64,000 nt of DNA, taken from the NCBI GenBank assembly GCA_964584305.1, contig CAZOZL010000004.1:124001-188000 (forward strand), given 5' to 3'. Each line of letters begins with the position of its first letter. The stretch's first letter is position 1. A program made the translations under genes and the position numbers. The notes under the pieces were generated by a model. It was not told the DNA's origin. It worked only from the letters and a program-made list of their open reading frames with translations, and ran no database searches. Of the stretch, positions 23,814-32,720 are shown piece by piece. The stretch comes from SB11 sp964584305 (GTDB taxonomy: Bacteria; Bacteroidota; Bacteroidia; UBA8524).

Positions 23814-25211
23814 ATGTTTGAAGGTGATGATTTTTTAGGAGAAAATACCAAATCAGCCGCTGAACGATATGAAAGAATGCTTGCCTTTAATGAGCCTGCA
23901 TTTTTCGATTCTGAGCAATTAGAAGATTTGATAGATTATTTTTTTAACGAGAATAAAATAAAAAAAGCCCTTCAAGTAATAGACTTTGCAAGGCAGCAAT
24001 ACCCCACATATATTGTTTTTTTTTTAAAGCAGGCGCAAATAAATTGTATGATGGGCGATTTTAATGATGCCCTTATTGCTATTGAAAAGGCAGAAAGTAT
24101 TGAACCCTATAATTTTGAGGTATTTGTTGTAAAAGGTGAACTGTATGACCAAATGGAAAACTTTGAGAGTGCCATTTTAATGTTTGAAAAAGCGCTACAA
24201 CTTGCCGATGAAAAAGCCGAGATATATTTAAACATGGTATATACCTATCAAAACTGGGGGAAGTACGAAGAATCGTTGCAGTTGCTTTTAAAAATACTTG
24301 AGCCAGAACCTGATAATGAACAAATACTTTATGAAATAGCCTACTGCTACGAAGTAATGGACAGGCTTGAGGATAGCGTTAAATTTTATGAGCAGTATAT
24401 TGATAAACAACCCTACTCGTATGCCGCATGGTATAATTTGGGTACTATATTTTATAAATTAGAGAAATACGAAAAATCTATTTGGGCATTTGATTTTTCC
24501 ATAGCTATTAATGAAAATTTTAGCACAGCATACTTTAACAAAGGAAATAGCCTTGTAGAGCTTGATAAATACAAAGATGCGATAGAATGCTACAAACAAA
24601 CCATTAAACTTGAGGGAGCAGATGCCATAATATTTTGCAATATAGGGGGCTGTTACGAGAAGGAGGGGATGATGCAAGAGGCACGTAATTTTTACAAAAA
24701 AGCAATAAAACTGAATTCAAAACTGGCTGAGGCTTGGTTTGGTATTGGCGTTACCCACGAGGCAGAAGAAAGATATTTAGAAGCCCTTAGCTTTATGAAA
24801 AGGGCTATAAACCTTGAAGATGATGATGCCGAATACTGGTCCTCATTAGGCGGGGTACACTACCATTTAAACCAATACGAGGAAGCTAAAAGAGCCTATG
24901 AAAAATCAACACAGATAGACCCTTATGGGTTTGAGATATGGCTGGATTGGGCGTATATATTAGTAAAAGAAGATAAAGTACAAGAAGCCATTGACTTATT
25001 AGAGGATTACCAAAAATATTCTGCTACTTGCCACCAAATACTTTATAGGCTGGCAGCCTATTACTTCAAACACCAAAATTCAACAAAAGGGATGGAGTAT
25101 TTAGAAAAAGCACTAAGTACTGATGCAACAGAGTACAACTTGTTTTTTGAGTATGCACCATGGCTAAAAAAATCAGAACCAATACAAAACATTATCAACG
25201 CATATTTATAA
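23814..25211 (+). CDS. tetratricopeptide-repeat protein
   Basis: The ATG at 23814 is preferred over a TTG at 23805. About eleven to twelve TPR units fill the 465 residues, for example AAWYNLGTIFYKLEKYEKSI, AYFNKGNSLVELDKYKDAI, AEAWFGIGVTHEAEERYLEA and EYWSSLGGVHYHLNQYEEAK. There is no signal peptide or membrane segment, so it is cytoplasmic, and no other domain is fused. TPR solenoids mediate protein-protein contacts; partners are not deducible. The gene stands alone ahead of the ComA-like gene, which has its own promoter. Confidence 0.93.
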   Translation: MFEGDDFLGENTKSAAERYERMLAFNEPAFFDSEQLEDLIDYFFNENKIKKALQVIDFARQQYPTYIVFFLKQAQINCMMGDFNDALIAIEKAESIEPYNFEVFVVKGELYDQMENFESAILMFEKALQLADEKAEIYLNMVYTYQNWGKYEESLQLLLKILEPEPDNEQILYEIAYCYEVMDRLEDSVKFYEQYIDKQPYSYAAWYNLGTIFYKLEKYEKSIWAFDFSIAINENFSTAYFNKGNSLVELDKYKDAIECYKQTIKLEGADAIIFCNIGGCYEKEGMMQEARNFYKKAIKLNSKLAEAWFGIGVTHEAEERYLEALSFMKRAINLEDDDAEYWSSLGGVHYHLNQYEEAKRAYEKSTQIDPYGFEIWLDWAYILVKEDKVQEAIDLLEDYQKYSATCHQILYRLAAYYFKHQNSTKGMEYLEKALSTDATEYNLFFEYAPWLKKSEPIQNIINAYL

Positions 25212-25254
25212 GCTGCTAAAATGCTTATAAGTAATTATTTTAGGGCAAAAAACT

Positions 25255-25262
25255 TACATTTG
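25255..25262 (+). promoter_or_regulatory. TAnnTTTG box 5 nt before the ATG (predicted leaderless)
   Basis: TACATTTG is followed by CAGCT and then the ATG at 25268. The spacing is identical to that at 9153 and 37726. Confidence 0.6.
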
Positions 25263-25267
25263 CAGCT

Positions 25268-26041
25268 ATGCCTAACACTTATAATTTTGATATAAGCCAC
25301 TTACCCGATAGAGCCGAAAAACCTCGTGAAGAAGGGTTGACTATGGTTATGGATAAGGGATTAAGCCTGCGCCAAGCGCAAGACTTTATTGAAACATCAG
25401 AAAATTATGTAGATTTAATAAAATTAGGTTTTGGAACATCCATAATCACCCCTAATTTAGATAAAAAAATAGATTTTTATCATGAAGTGGGAATACCTGT
25501 ATATTTTGGAGGAACGCTATTTGAAGCATTCATTATTCGTGATAATCTAAAGGGCTATACTGATTTATTAAAAAAATATAAATTGCAGTACCTTGAAATT
25601 TCTGATGGTTCATTAGAAATGACACAAGACCAAAAATGTGATTATATAAAACAACTGGCAAAAGAATATATAGTGATTTCGGAAGTAGGCTCAAAAGATG
25701 CTGAAAAAATTATACCCCCCTATAAGTGGATAGAAATGATGCGGAGAGAAGTAGAAGCAGGAGTTTGGAAGGTAATAGCCGAAGCGAGAGAAGGCGGGAA
25801 TGTAGGGATTTTTAGAGGCACAGGCGAGGTGCGTTCGGGATTGGTAGAGGAAATTTTAACCAAAATACCCCAAGATATGATAATTTGGGAAACACCACAA
25901 AAAGAGCAACAACTTTGGTTTTTAAAACAGTATGGTGCAAATGTGAGTTTAGGAAACATACCACCACAAGAGGTAATAGCATTAGAAACTATGCGTATAG
26001 GGCTGAGAGGAGATAGTTTCCACTTTTATTTAAACAAATAA
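25268..26041 (+). CDS. phosphosulfolactate synthase (ComA-like)
   Basis: The 257-residue TIM-barrel protein matches the ComA family. It has GLTMVMDKGLSLRQAQDFIE, VDLIKLGFGTSII, VGIPVYFGGTLFEAF, LQYLEISDGSLEM and VISEVGSKDAEKI. ComA adds sulfite to phosphoenolpyruvate, giving (2R)-phospho-3-sulfolactate, the first step of coenzyme M synthesis in methanogens. A Bacteroidota cell is not expected to make coenzyme M, so the product may feed sulfolactate, cysteate or sulfonolipid metabolism, or the homologue has drifted. No other coM or capnine gene is nearby. yqeY follows within 5 nt and the TonB receptor within 6 nt more, so the three may be one transcript. Confidence 0.85.
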   Translation: MPNTYNFDISHLPDRAEKPREEGLTMVMDKGLSLRQAQDFIETSENYVDLIKLGFGTSIITPNLDKKIDFYHEVGIPVYFGGTLFEAFIIRDNLKGYTDLLKKYKLQYLEISDGSLEMTQDQKCDYIKQLAKEYIVISEVGSKDAEKIIPPYKWIEMMRREVEAGVWKVIAEAREGGNVGIFRGTGEVRSGLVEEILTKIPQDMIIWETPQKEQQLWFLKQYGANVSLGNIPPQEVIALETMRIGLRGDSFHFYLNK

Positions 26042-26045
26042 TAAT

Positions 26046-26495
26046 ATGAATTTTTTTGAAAAAATAAGTAAAGAGTTAATGGCTTCTATGAAAGCTAGGG
26101 ATGCTGTGCGCACGCGTACATTGCAAAGTATGAAAGCCGCGCTGCTTATACTTAATACCCAAGAGGGTAGGAGTGTTGCCCCTACTGATGATGAGTATTT
26201 GAAGGCGGTACAAAAAATGGCAAAACAGCGCAAAGACTCGTTAGAAATTTTTGAAAAAGAAGGGCGTGAAGATTTAGCCAAAAAAGAGCGAGAGGAATTA
26301 GCAATACTTGAAGAGTATTTGCCTAAACAAATGGGCGAAGCTGAAATTAAAGGTATTTTAGAAAAAATTATTACTGAAACTGGAGCATCAAGCCTTGGTG
26401 ATATAGGTAAGGTAATGCCAATGGCAATGAAAGAAATGGGGGGCAAAGCAGATGGTAAAACAATATCAGCGGTATTAAGAAGTTTATTACAATAA
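26046..26495 (+). CDS. yqeY: YqeY/GatB-like domain protein
   Basis: The 149 residues match the YqeY family: a helical start MASMKARDAVRTRTLQSMKA, then FEKEGREDLAKKEREELAIL, the hallmark EYLPKQMGEAEIKGILEKII, and VMPMAMKEMGGKADGKTISA. The fold is shared with the tail domain of the GatB tRNA amidotransferase subunit, and it may bind tRNA. The physiological role is unsettled. It starts 4 nt after the ComA-like stop and precedes a TonB receptor by 6 nt, suggesting cotranscription. Confidence 0.93.
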   Translation: MNFFEKISKELMASMKARDAVRTRTLQSMKAALLILNTQEGRSVAPTDDEYLKAVQKMAKQRKDSLEIFEKEGREDLAKKEREELAILEEYLPKQMGEAEIKGILEKIITETGASSLGDIGKVMPMAMKEMGGKADGKTISAVLRSLLQ

Positions 26496-26501
26496 TATAC
26501 T

Positions 26502-29024
26502 ATGGGTAGTATTATAAAAGCATTGGTAACACTGCTTTTTTTGTTTTTGTCAAACCTAGTGTTTGCTCAAATTATTAAAATTGAAGCTATTGAAGAAAAT
26601 ACTTTCAAAAGGATAGAGTATTTTTCGATAATTGGTTTTAGTGAAGGCAAGCAAAAAAGGATGACCAATAAAATACCTTACTTAATATTTACCACCTACG
26701 ACTCTATACTAATACAAGCCTTTGGATATAAAAACAACTGGATAACGGACTTTGCCTTGCCGCAAAATATACCTGCTTCAAAGGTAGTGCCTTGGGGGGT
26801 GATGCTTATACCTTTGAATACTGAAATTAACGAGGTAGTTATTTCGGCAGGGAAGTTTGAAGAGAAAAAGAAAGACATTGCCCAACAAATTAATGTCATT
26901 AAACAAAAAGACATTGAATTTTTAAGCCCTTCTACCACTGCTGATGTATTGCAAAATAGTGGCAATATATTAGTGCAAAAAAGTCAAGCGGGCGGGGGTA
27001 GCCCTATAATAAGAGGATTTGAAGCCAACAAAGTACAAATTGTTATTGATGGCGTACGAATGAACAATGCTATTTATAGGGGTGGGCATTTGCAAAATGT
27101 ATTACGTATTGATAATAATGCGTTGGACAGGATAGAGATAGTACAAGGGGGAGGCAGTGTTATTTATGGAAGCGATGCACTGGGCGGGGTAATGCACTTT
27201 ATTACTAAAAAGCCAAAACTAAACACGGATACAGGGAAAATTTTGTTTATGGCAGGGGCAAACACACGGTATGGGACAGCGAGCAATGAACTAACGGGTA
27301 GTTTCAATTTTAATTTTGGTTGGAAAAAAATAGCCATACTCACCAACCTTAGTTATAGCCAGTTTGGAGATTTAAGGCAAGGAGGAGTGGGTTTTGGTAG
27401 TGATAGGGAGATGTGGAAGAAAAATTATATAACAGCGAGATTTAAAGCTAAGGATACTATGCTGCTAAACACCTCGCCGCTAGTTCAGGTAAATTCTGGG
27501 TACACGCAATTAGATATTTTACAAAAAGTGCTTTTTAAGCAAGGCGATTTGCTGGAGCATACCATCAATTTTCAATATTCAACAACGGGAGATATACCCA
27601 GATACGGTAGGCTAAATCAAACTGATTCAGGCAGAAATGCTACCGTACTCGCAAATAGATTTCTTGGAGAAAATCCTACATTAAACCCTTATAGGTTTGC
27701 AGAGTGGTACTATGGTCCTGAAAGTCGCTTATTGCTTTCTTATTCTCTTAATATTAAAAAAAAATCACATAGAAGCACTAAAGAAAACGTAAAAACTACT
27801 GATTTTGGAAAAATAACAGTGGCATGGCAAGACATAATTGAGAGTAGGCACACACGTAGGTTTAATGATGTGATAAGAACCGATAGAAGTGAAAAAGTAC
27901 AAGTAGCATCATTAAATGCTGATTTTCAGAAACAAAAAAATAGAAACGAGTTTAGGTATGGGGGCGAGTTTATATATAATAATGTAAAGTCTGCGGCGCA
28001 ACAGGTAAATATTCTTACCAGTGCAGTATCAAAGGCAATAACTCGCTACCCCGATGGTGGTAGTAATATGCTACATGGGGCAGTATATGCAACGCTTAAC
28101 AGGGAGTTGCGAAAGGGGTTTATACTTAATAGTGGGGTACGGTACAACGTGGTAAGCCTTAATGCCAGTTTTAAAGATACCTCACTTACTAAATTTCCTT
28201 TTACTGCTGTTTCACAAACAAACTCAGCGTTTAATGGTAATATAGGTGTGGTGTATTCAACACCCAAAGGCTGGCGATTTAGTGGCTTGGTTTCCTCTGC
28301 ATTTCGTGCGCCAAATGTGGATGACTTAGGGAAAGTATTCGACTCTAACCCTAATGATTCTATTGTAATAGTACCCAACCCTACTATACAACCTGAATTT
28401 ACATATAATGGAGAGTTAAGTATTGGTAAACTGCTGGGCGAAAAGGGTATAATTGAGGCTACTGGATGGTACACATTATACAAGCAAGCCATTGTTACAC
28501 AGCCCTTTAGTTTGGATGGCGCAAACACTATTATTTATGATGGGGTGCAGAGTAGGGTTTTTGCTAATCAAAATGTGGGCAATGCCTTCTTATACGGAGG
28601 TTCGGTAAATTTAAGCTGGCGGGTATACAATAGCTTAGTAGTGAAAGGTACTGTAAATTATACCTATGGCAGAAGCGAAACAGATAGTACCCCTTATCCT
28701 TTGGCACATATACCGCCTGTTTTTGGGAGGGTATCTGCCAGCTGGAAAATAAAATTATGGCAGTTAGAAATATTTAGCCTTTTTAATGGCGCAAAAAAAA
28801 CCCGTAATTATAATATTGTAGGAGAAGATAATTACTATGAATCAACTTTAGCGGGTATGCCTGCTTGGTTTACTTTAAATATTAGAAGTAGTTACCAGCT
28901 TAGTAAGCACTCATCAATACAAATTGCTATTGAAAATTTGGCAGACCAAAACTACCGTGTATTTGCATCGGGCATTAGCGCAGCAGGGCGCAATTTACTG
29001 GTAACTTTTAGGGCGTGGCTTTAA
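26502..29024 (+). CDS. TonB-dependent outer-membrane receptor
   Basis: A signal peptide (LVTLLFLFLSNLVFAQ) is followed by about 90 residues of unassigned N-terminal sequence. The plug domain comes next (KKDIAQQINVIKQKDIEFLS, then QAGGGSPIIRGFEANKVQIV and VIDGVRMNN, RIEIVQGGGSVIYGSDALGG). A 22-strand-type barrel follows, ending IENLADQNYRVFASGISAAG and RNLLVTFRAWL. The length is 840 residues. The RGFEANKV.I.IDGVRMNNAI(Y/F)R.GHLQN pattern resembles heme/hemoglobin and catecholate siderophore receptors. Ligand unknown. Its TAA overlaps the TAA of the convergent trxA within the palindrome TTAA. Confidence 0.92.
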   Translation: MGSIIKALVTLLFLFLSNLVFAQIIKIEAIEENTFKRIEYFSIIGFSEGKQKRMTNKIPYLIFTTYDSILIQAFGYKNNWITDFALPQNIPASKVVPWGVMLIPLNTEINEVVISAGKFEEKKKDIAQQINVIKQKDIEFLSPSTTADVLQNSGNILVQKSQAGGGSPIIRGFEANKVQIVIDGVRMNNAIYRGGHLQNVLRIDNNALDRIEIVQGGGSVIYGSDALGGVMHFITKKPKLNTDTGKILFMAGANTRYGTASNELTGSFNFNFGWKKIAILTNLSYSQFGDLRQGGVGFGSDREMWKKNYITARFKAKDTMLLNTSPLVQVNSGYTQLDILQKVLFKQGDLLEHTINFQYSTTGDIPRYGRLNQTDSGRNATVLANRFLGENPTLNPYRFAEWYYGPESRLLLSYSLNIKKKSHRSTKENVKTTDFGKITVAWQDIIESRHTRRFNDVIRTDRSEKVQVASLNADFQKQKNRNEFRYGGEFIYNNVKSAAQQVNILTSAVSKAITRYPDGGSNMLHGAVYATLNRELRKGFILNSGVRYNVVSLNASFKDTSLTKFPFTAVSQTNSAFNGNIGVVYSTPKGWRFSGLVSSAFRAPNVDDLGKVFDSNPNDSIVIVPNPTIQPEFTYNGELSIGKLLGEKGIIEATGWYTLYKQAIVTQPFSLDGANTIIYDGVQSRVFANQNVGNAFLYGGSVNLSWRVYNSLVVKGTVNYTYGRSETDSTPYPLAHIPPVFGRVSASWKIKLWQLEIFSLFNGAKKTRNYNIVGEDNYYESTLAGMPAWFTLNIRSSYQLSKHSSIQIAIENLADQNYRVFASGISAAGRNLLVTFRAWL

Positions 29025-29317
29025 CAATTTTTTGCTATAACCTGCTCTAACTGATGGGCAGGCATTGCGCCTGATTGCCTCCATTTTACTACTCCTTTTT
29101 TAAATAAAATAAAAGTAGGCACTCCCTTTACATTAAAGGCATTGGCGGCTTGTGGGTTCTTGTCTATATCAACCTTAATTATTTTGACTTTACCGTCTAA
29201 TTTTTCGGCAACATTTTTTAATATAGGCGACATGGTTTTGCAAGGTCCGCACCATTCAGCAAAAAAATCCACTAATACAGGCGTGTCTGATTTAATGAGC
29301 TCTTGAAATGATTTCAC
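29021..29317 (-). CDS. trxA: thioredoxin
   Basis: The 98-residue protein has the thioredoxin core VLVDFFAEWCGPCKTMSPIL, with the redox pair WCGPC at residues 22-26. The family cis-proline lies in VKGVPTFILFKKG. It reduces disulfides in the cytoplasm. It begins with GTG, overlapping the preceding gene's TAG by 1 base (TAGTG), so the two are translationally coupled. The stop is shared in TTAA with the convergent TonB receptor. A matching thioredoxin reductase gene lies at 51.9 kb. Confidence 0.94.
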   Translation of the reverse strand: MKSFQELIKSDTPVLVDFFAEWCGPCKTMSPILKNVAEKLDGKVKIIKVDIDKNPQAANAFNVKGVPTFILFKKGVVKWRQSGAMPAHQLEQVIAKNC

Positions 29318-29553
29318 TACTCTTTGTCTTCTTTATCATTAGTTTCATTGGCTTTGTCGTTCTTATCCTCTTTTTTAAATGATGAAAACAACAAACCACC
29401 CATTAATGCGCCATAGGCAGAGCTATTAAAAGGTTTTGAGGTAATGGCACAATTTCCACTGGAACAGCCTATAAAATTCCAATATAGTAATCCAGCTATT
29501 GCACCTACTGCTACACCAGCTATTACCCACTTATTTTTTATAATAAAATTCAT
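29317..29553 (-). CDS. DUF6132-type small membrane protein
   Basis: The 78-residue protein has one N-terminal helix (WVIAGVAVGAIAGLLYWNFI), then GCSSGNCAITSKP with two cysteines, and a second hydrophobic stretch SAYGALMGGLLFSSF before an acidic/lysine tail. The GC.SG.C.I.S.P..S..YGA..G pattern is what I recall for DUF6132, a Bacteroidota family of unknown function. Coupled to trxA by a 1-nt overlap, the cysteine pair could be a thioredoxin client or a metal site. That link is inference. Confidence 0.82.
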   Translation of the reverse strand: MNFIIKNKWVIAGVAVGAIAGLLYWNFIGCSSGNCAITSKPFNSSAYGALMGGLLFSSFKKEDKNDKANETNDKEDKE

Positions 29554-29596
29554 ACTTATTTAGTGTCAAAAAGTATGCCTTGGTGAAAAAGTCCTA

Positions 29597-30472
29597 TTAA
29601 AGGTAGTTATTGTTCACTAAAAAGGCAACTAATTCTTTCAATGCTTTTTTATGAAAAGGAGAGGAGGTATGGAATGTGTCTTTTTTCTTGAGGCTGATAA
29701 TCTCAATTTCCCAATTACTGCTACCCATACCACCATTAGTAGCTATAATTATATCTTTCCAATCAGGAGATTTAATAGTAAAGCGTGTTTTGTTATCTAC
29801 TACATCTTGCGAGTAAGATGTTTTGTTGTAGCGACCTATTATTACACCATTTTGGCGAATGATATAATTGTTTATCTGTATAGAAAAATTCTTATTGCGT
29901 ATTACTGGTTGGTAATGAGCCGTATCCTCTTTTTTTTGAATAAGTTTTGGTGTCTCTTTTCCCACACTATCTGTGTTTACAGTACTGGTATATCCTTGTT
30001 TGTTTTGACTACTATGAATAAAAAGTAATTTTTTTACGGCTATCATATTACCAGTATTATATTTAGTAACTAAATCGTTTTTTACTATAAAATTGGGTAG
30101 GTTACTTACTGATTTTTTTGGAATGCTTAATTTTTGTTTTTCAAGTAGAAATGAAAATTCTACGTTAGCAGCAATCGTAATTTTGCTAAGTAGTTTTTGT
30201 ATATTACTTGGCTCTTTAATATAGATTAAATCATCACCATTAAGTCCTTGTATCATATATTCATTTCCCTCTTCTGATTGTACTCTGCTTTCGAGTAAAC
30301 AATAGGGCGCACCTTTTTTATAAAGTGTATCATACATCCACAATGCGGTATTATTTTTTTTTGCCTGTTGTTTTCTGCGGTTTAGTTCTTTTTCACCTTT
30401 AGCATCAAGTTGTGCCCAAACGGGGAGAACTAATAGGGCAAATAGAAGTGTGGCTAATAATTTTATTTTCAT
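29597..30472 (-). CDS. secreted hypothetical protein
   Basis: The 291 residues begin with a signal peptide (KLLATLLFALLVLPVWAQ), then a lysine/glutamine-rich helix (KELNRRKQQAKKNNTALWMY), then beta-rich sequence with no motif I recognise (SIQINNYIIRQNGVIIGRYN). It ends SSPFHKKALKELVAFLVNNN. It lies between the DUF6132/trxA pair and pyrC, on the same strand, 8 nt downstream of pyrC. Possibly a Bacteroidota-specific periplasmic protein; no function can be proposed. Confidence 0.7.
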   Translation of the reverse strand: MKIKLLATLLFALLVLPVWAQLDAKGEKELNRRKQQAKKNNTALWMYDTLYKKGAPYCLLESRVQSEEGNEYMIQGLNGDDLIYIKEPSNIQKLLSKITIAANVEFSFLLEKQKLSIPKKSVSNLPNFIVKNDLVTKYNTGNMIAVKKLLFIHSSQNKQGYTSTVNTDSVGKETPKLIQKKEDTAHYQPVIRNKNFSIQINNYIIRQNGVIIGRYNKTSYSQDVVDNKTRFTIKSPDWKDIIIATNGGMGSSNWEIEIISLKKKDTFHTSSPFHKKALKELVAFLVNNNYL

Positions 30473-30480
30473 TGTTTGTT

Positions 30481-31818
30481 CTAACCTCTTAAAAAAATTA
30501 ATCGTTTTCCTAATTGGCTTTCATTAATTATGCCATTATTGTAGGCTAAATGTCCGTTTACAAAAGTATGGGTAATGCTGCTTTTAAAGGTATGCCCTTC
30601 AAAAGGACTCCAGCCGCATTTATACAAAATATTCTTTTTGTGTACAGTATTGGGTGCGTTTAGGTTAACCAAAACTAAATCGGCGAAATAACCCTCACGT
30701 ACAAATCCCCTTCTATCAATACAAAACATATCAGCCACATTATGGCTCATTTTCTCTACTATTTTCTCTAAACTAATTTTACCCTGATGATAAAAATCTA
30801 ACATTGCTAAAATAGAGTGCTGCACCAAAGGTCCGCCTGATGGGGCTTTGGTATATGGATTTTGTTTTTCTGCTAATGTGTGTGGGGCGTGGTCGGTAGC
30901 AATAACATCAATTCTATTGTCTAAAACAGCTTTGAAAATGGCTTCACTATCGGTTTTCTTTTTCACCGCAGGGTTCCATTTTATAAACGTTCCTTTAGTA
31001 TCATAGTCAGCATCATTAAACCATAAATGGTGTATGCAGGCTTCGGCGGTAATTTGTTTTTCTTTTAGTGGGATAGTATTATCAAACAAGGCTAATTCTT
31101 CCTCGGTAGATATATGTAGAATGTGCAAACGGGTATTGTGCTTTTTTGCTAATGCAATAGCTTCTGATGATGATTTATAGCAGGCTTCTCTGCTTCTTAT
31201 TTGTGGGTGGTATTTTATAGGGATATTATCACCGTATTGTTGTATATATCGGTCTAAATTTTTCTTAATCATGGGGTCGTCTTCGCAGTGGGTGGCTATT
31301 AGCATATTGGCATTAGCAAAAAGACTTTCAAGCGCACCATTATCTACCAGCATATCACCTGTTGATGAACCCATAAATATTTTTAAGCCGCAAACATTTT
31401 TTGGGTTTACCTTACGCACCTCATCAATATTATTACTATTTGATGAACCCATATAAAACGAGTAGTTAGCCAATGAGCATTGTGCTGCGCGATTGTACTT
31501 TTCTTCCAGCAAATTGTATGTAACGGCACCTGGCACGGTATTGGGCATTTCCATAAAACTGGTTACACCGCCTGCTACTGCTGCTTTAGCTTCGGTATAA
31601 ATGTTTCCCTTGTGGGTTAACCCTGGTTCACGAAAATGCACTTGGTCGTCAATTGCACCTGGCAAAAGGTAGTTGCCTTCCGCATTAATAATTATAGCGG
31701 TAAGGTGGCTAATATTCGAGCCTATTTTATCAATAATACCATCTTTTATTAAAATATCATGCTCGGTAATTTTATTCTCGTTAACAATGCGGGCGTTTTT
31801 TATCAGGTAGGTTTTCAT
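30481..31818 (-). CDS. pyrC: dihydroorotase
   Basis: ATG 31818 is chosen because the TAAATTTG box at 31834-31841 overlaps an upstream candidate start at 31836. The 445-residue amidohydrolase carries PGAIDDQVHFREPGLTHKG, AAVAGGVTSFMEMPNT, the carboxylated-lysine region CGLKIFMGSSTGD, and RLHILHISTEEEL and VIATDHAPHT. The enzyme closes carbamoyl-aspartate to dihydroorotate in pyrimidine synthesis. The usual first metal ligand HxH is QVH here, a form I associate with Bacteroidota enzymes. It is the first gene of a group running into the secreted hypothetical gene. Confidence 0.93.
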   Translation of the reverse strand: MKTYLIKNARIVNENKITEHDILIKDGIIDKIGSNISHLTAIIINAEGNYLLPGAIDDQVHFREPGLTHKGNIYTEAKAAVAGGVTSFMEMPNTVPGAVTYNLLEEKYNRAAQCSLANYSFYMGSSNSNNIDEVRKVNPKNVCGLKIFMGSSTGDMLVDNGALESLFANANMLIATHCEDDPMIKKNLDRYIQQYGDNIPIKYHPQIRSREACYKSSSEAIALAKKHNTRLHILHISTEEELALFDNTIPLKEKQITAEACIHHLWFNDADYDTKGTFIKWNPAVKKKTDSEAIFKAVLDNRIDVIATDHAPHTLAEKQNPYTKAPSGGPLVQHSILAMLDFYHQGKISLEKIVEKMSHNVADMFCIDRRGFVREGYFADLVLVNLNAPNTVHKKNILYKCGWSPFEGHTFKSSITHTFVNGHLAYNNGIINESQLGKRLIFLRG

Positions 31819-31833
31819 GGCTATATGTAGCTT

Positions 31834-31841
31834 CAAATTTA
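31834..31841 (-). promoter_or_regulatory. TAnnTTTG box for pyrC
   Basis: Minus-strand TAAATTTG is exact and lies 15 nt before the chosen ATG, which supports that start over the upstream alternative. Confidence 0.5.
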
Positions 31842-31962
31842 GTGCATCTTATTACAAGATGCTGAATCTATAAGAGAGATTTTAGATTTAATGTCATAAT
31901 AAGATATGGGATTTTTGTTTAATTAGTTAGTTTATCGTCATCCGTTTGAGAATATAAACACA

Positions 31963-32026
31963 AGGTATGAATGCCTATTCTATTCATAAAGGTTTCGTTA
32001 AGGCTATAAATTGCGGCAGGTTAAAG
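31963..32026 (-). repeat. intergenic palindromic repeat family 1, copy E (inverted)
   Basis: On the minus strand it reads AACCTGCCGCAATTTATAGC, AACCTTTATGAATAGAATAG and GCATTCATACC, the same module order as copies D and F but in reverse orientation. Confidence 0.65.
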
Positions 32027-32030
32027 ACAA

Positions 32031-32080
32031 GCCCGTGCGGCTGTTCCCCTCCCATAAAGGAGGGACTAAAGGGAGGTGTA
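32031..32080 (+). repeat. intergenic repeat family 3, copy 2
   Basis: GTGCGGCTGTTCCCCTCCC then AAAGGAGGGACTAAAG and GGAGGTGT. The CCTCC/GGAGG arms can pair. It is related to 3313-3345 and to 40814-40862, where the same element again sits beside a family 1 copy. Confidence 0.6.
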
Positions 32081-32174
32081 AAACTAAACTGTCCCCTACT
32101 TAGCAAGAGAGAGTATCCGTATAATCCAAGCTAAAAGCCAATAGCTAACAGTACATCCAACACACGTTTATTAG

Positions 32175-32615
32175 TTACTTATAATGCAACAGATAATGCA
32201 CTGCCAGCCTATACCCATCCAAGCCCATACCGGTAATAATCCCTGCACATTTTGATGCAGTTATCATGGTATGCCTGTATTGTTCACGGGCATATACATT
32301 GCTAATGTGCACTTCGATAACAGGGGTGTTTATGGCGGCAATAGCATCAGCTATGGCAACTGAGGTGTGCGCATATCCACCTGGGTTTAGTATTATTCCT
32401 TTACAGTTCTCGCTACAATTATGAATTTGATTAATAATTTCACCCTCAATATTGCTTTGAAAATACTCCAACTCGGTGTGGGTATGTTTACTTTGCAACT
32501 GGGCTAAATATTCTTCAAAATTTGTTGTACCATATACTTGTGGTTCACGCTCGCCTAAAAAATTTAGGTTTGCACCATTAATTATGGCAATTTTATAGTT
32601 TGTTTCTCTGGGCAT
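32175..32615 (-). CDS. aroQ: 3-dehydroquinate dehydratase, type II
   Basis: The ATG at 32615 is preferred over a TTG at 32621. The 146-residue protein carries the type II signature: IAIINGANLNFLGEREPQVY with the catalytic tyrosine, ILNPGGYAHTSVAIADAI with the catalytic histidine, and IEVHISNVYAREQYRHTM. It dehydrates 3-dehydroquinate to 3-dehydroshikimate in aromatic amino acid synthesis. It is monocistronic, between a repeat-rich intergenic stretch and the divergent purF gene. Confidence 0.95.
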   Translation of the reverse strand: MPRETNYKIAIINGANLNFLGEREPQVYGTTNFEEYLAQLQSKHTHTELEYFQSNIEGEIINQIHNCSENCKGIILNPGGYAHTSVAIADAIAAINTPVIEVHISNVYAREQYRHTMITASKCAGIITGMGLDGYRLAVHYLLHYK

Positions 32616-32695
32616 AATCAAAGGCTAAAGGTACGCAACAAATTTTGTACTATAAAAGTAGGATATTGAAACATAATTTTCATATAGGGATGTAG

Positions 32696-32703
32696 TACCT
32701 TTG
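32696..32703 (+). promoter_or_regulatory. TAnnTTTG box for purF
   Basis: TACCTTTG is exact. It overlaps the GTG at 32703, so translation from that codon is unlikely and ATG 32721 is preferred. Confidence 0.55.
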
Positions 32704-32720
32704 TGCCAACAAATCATAAC

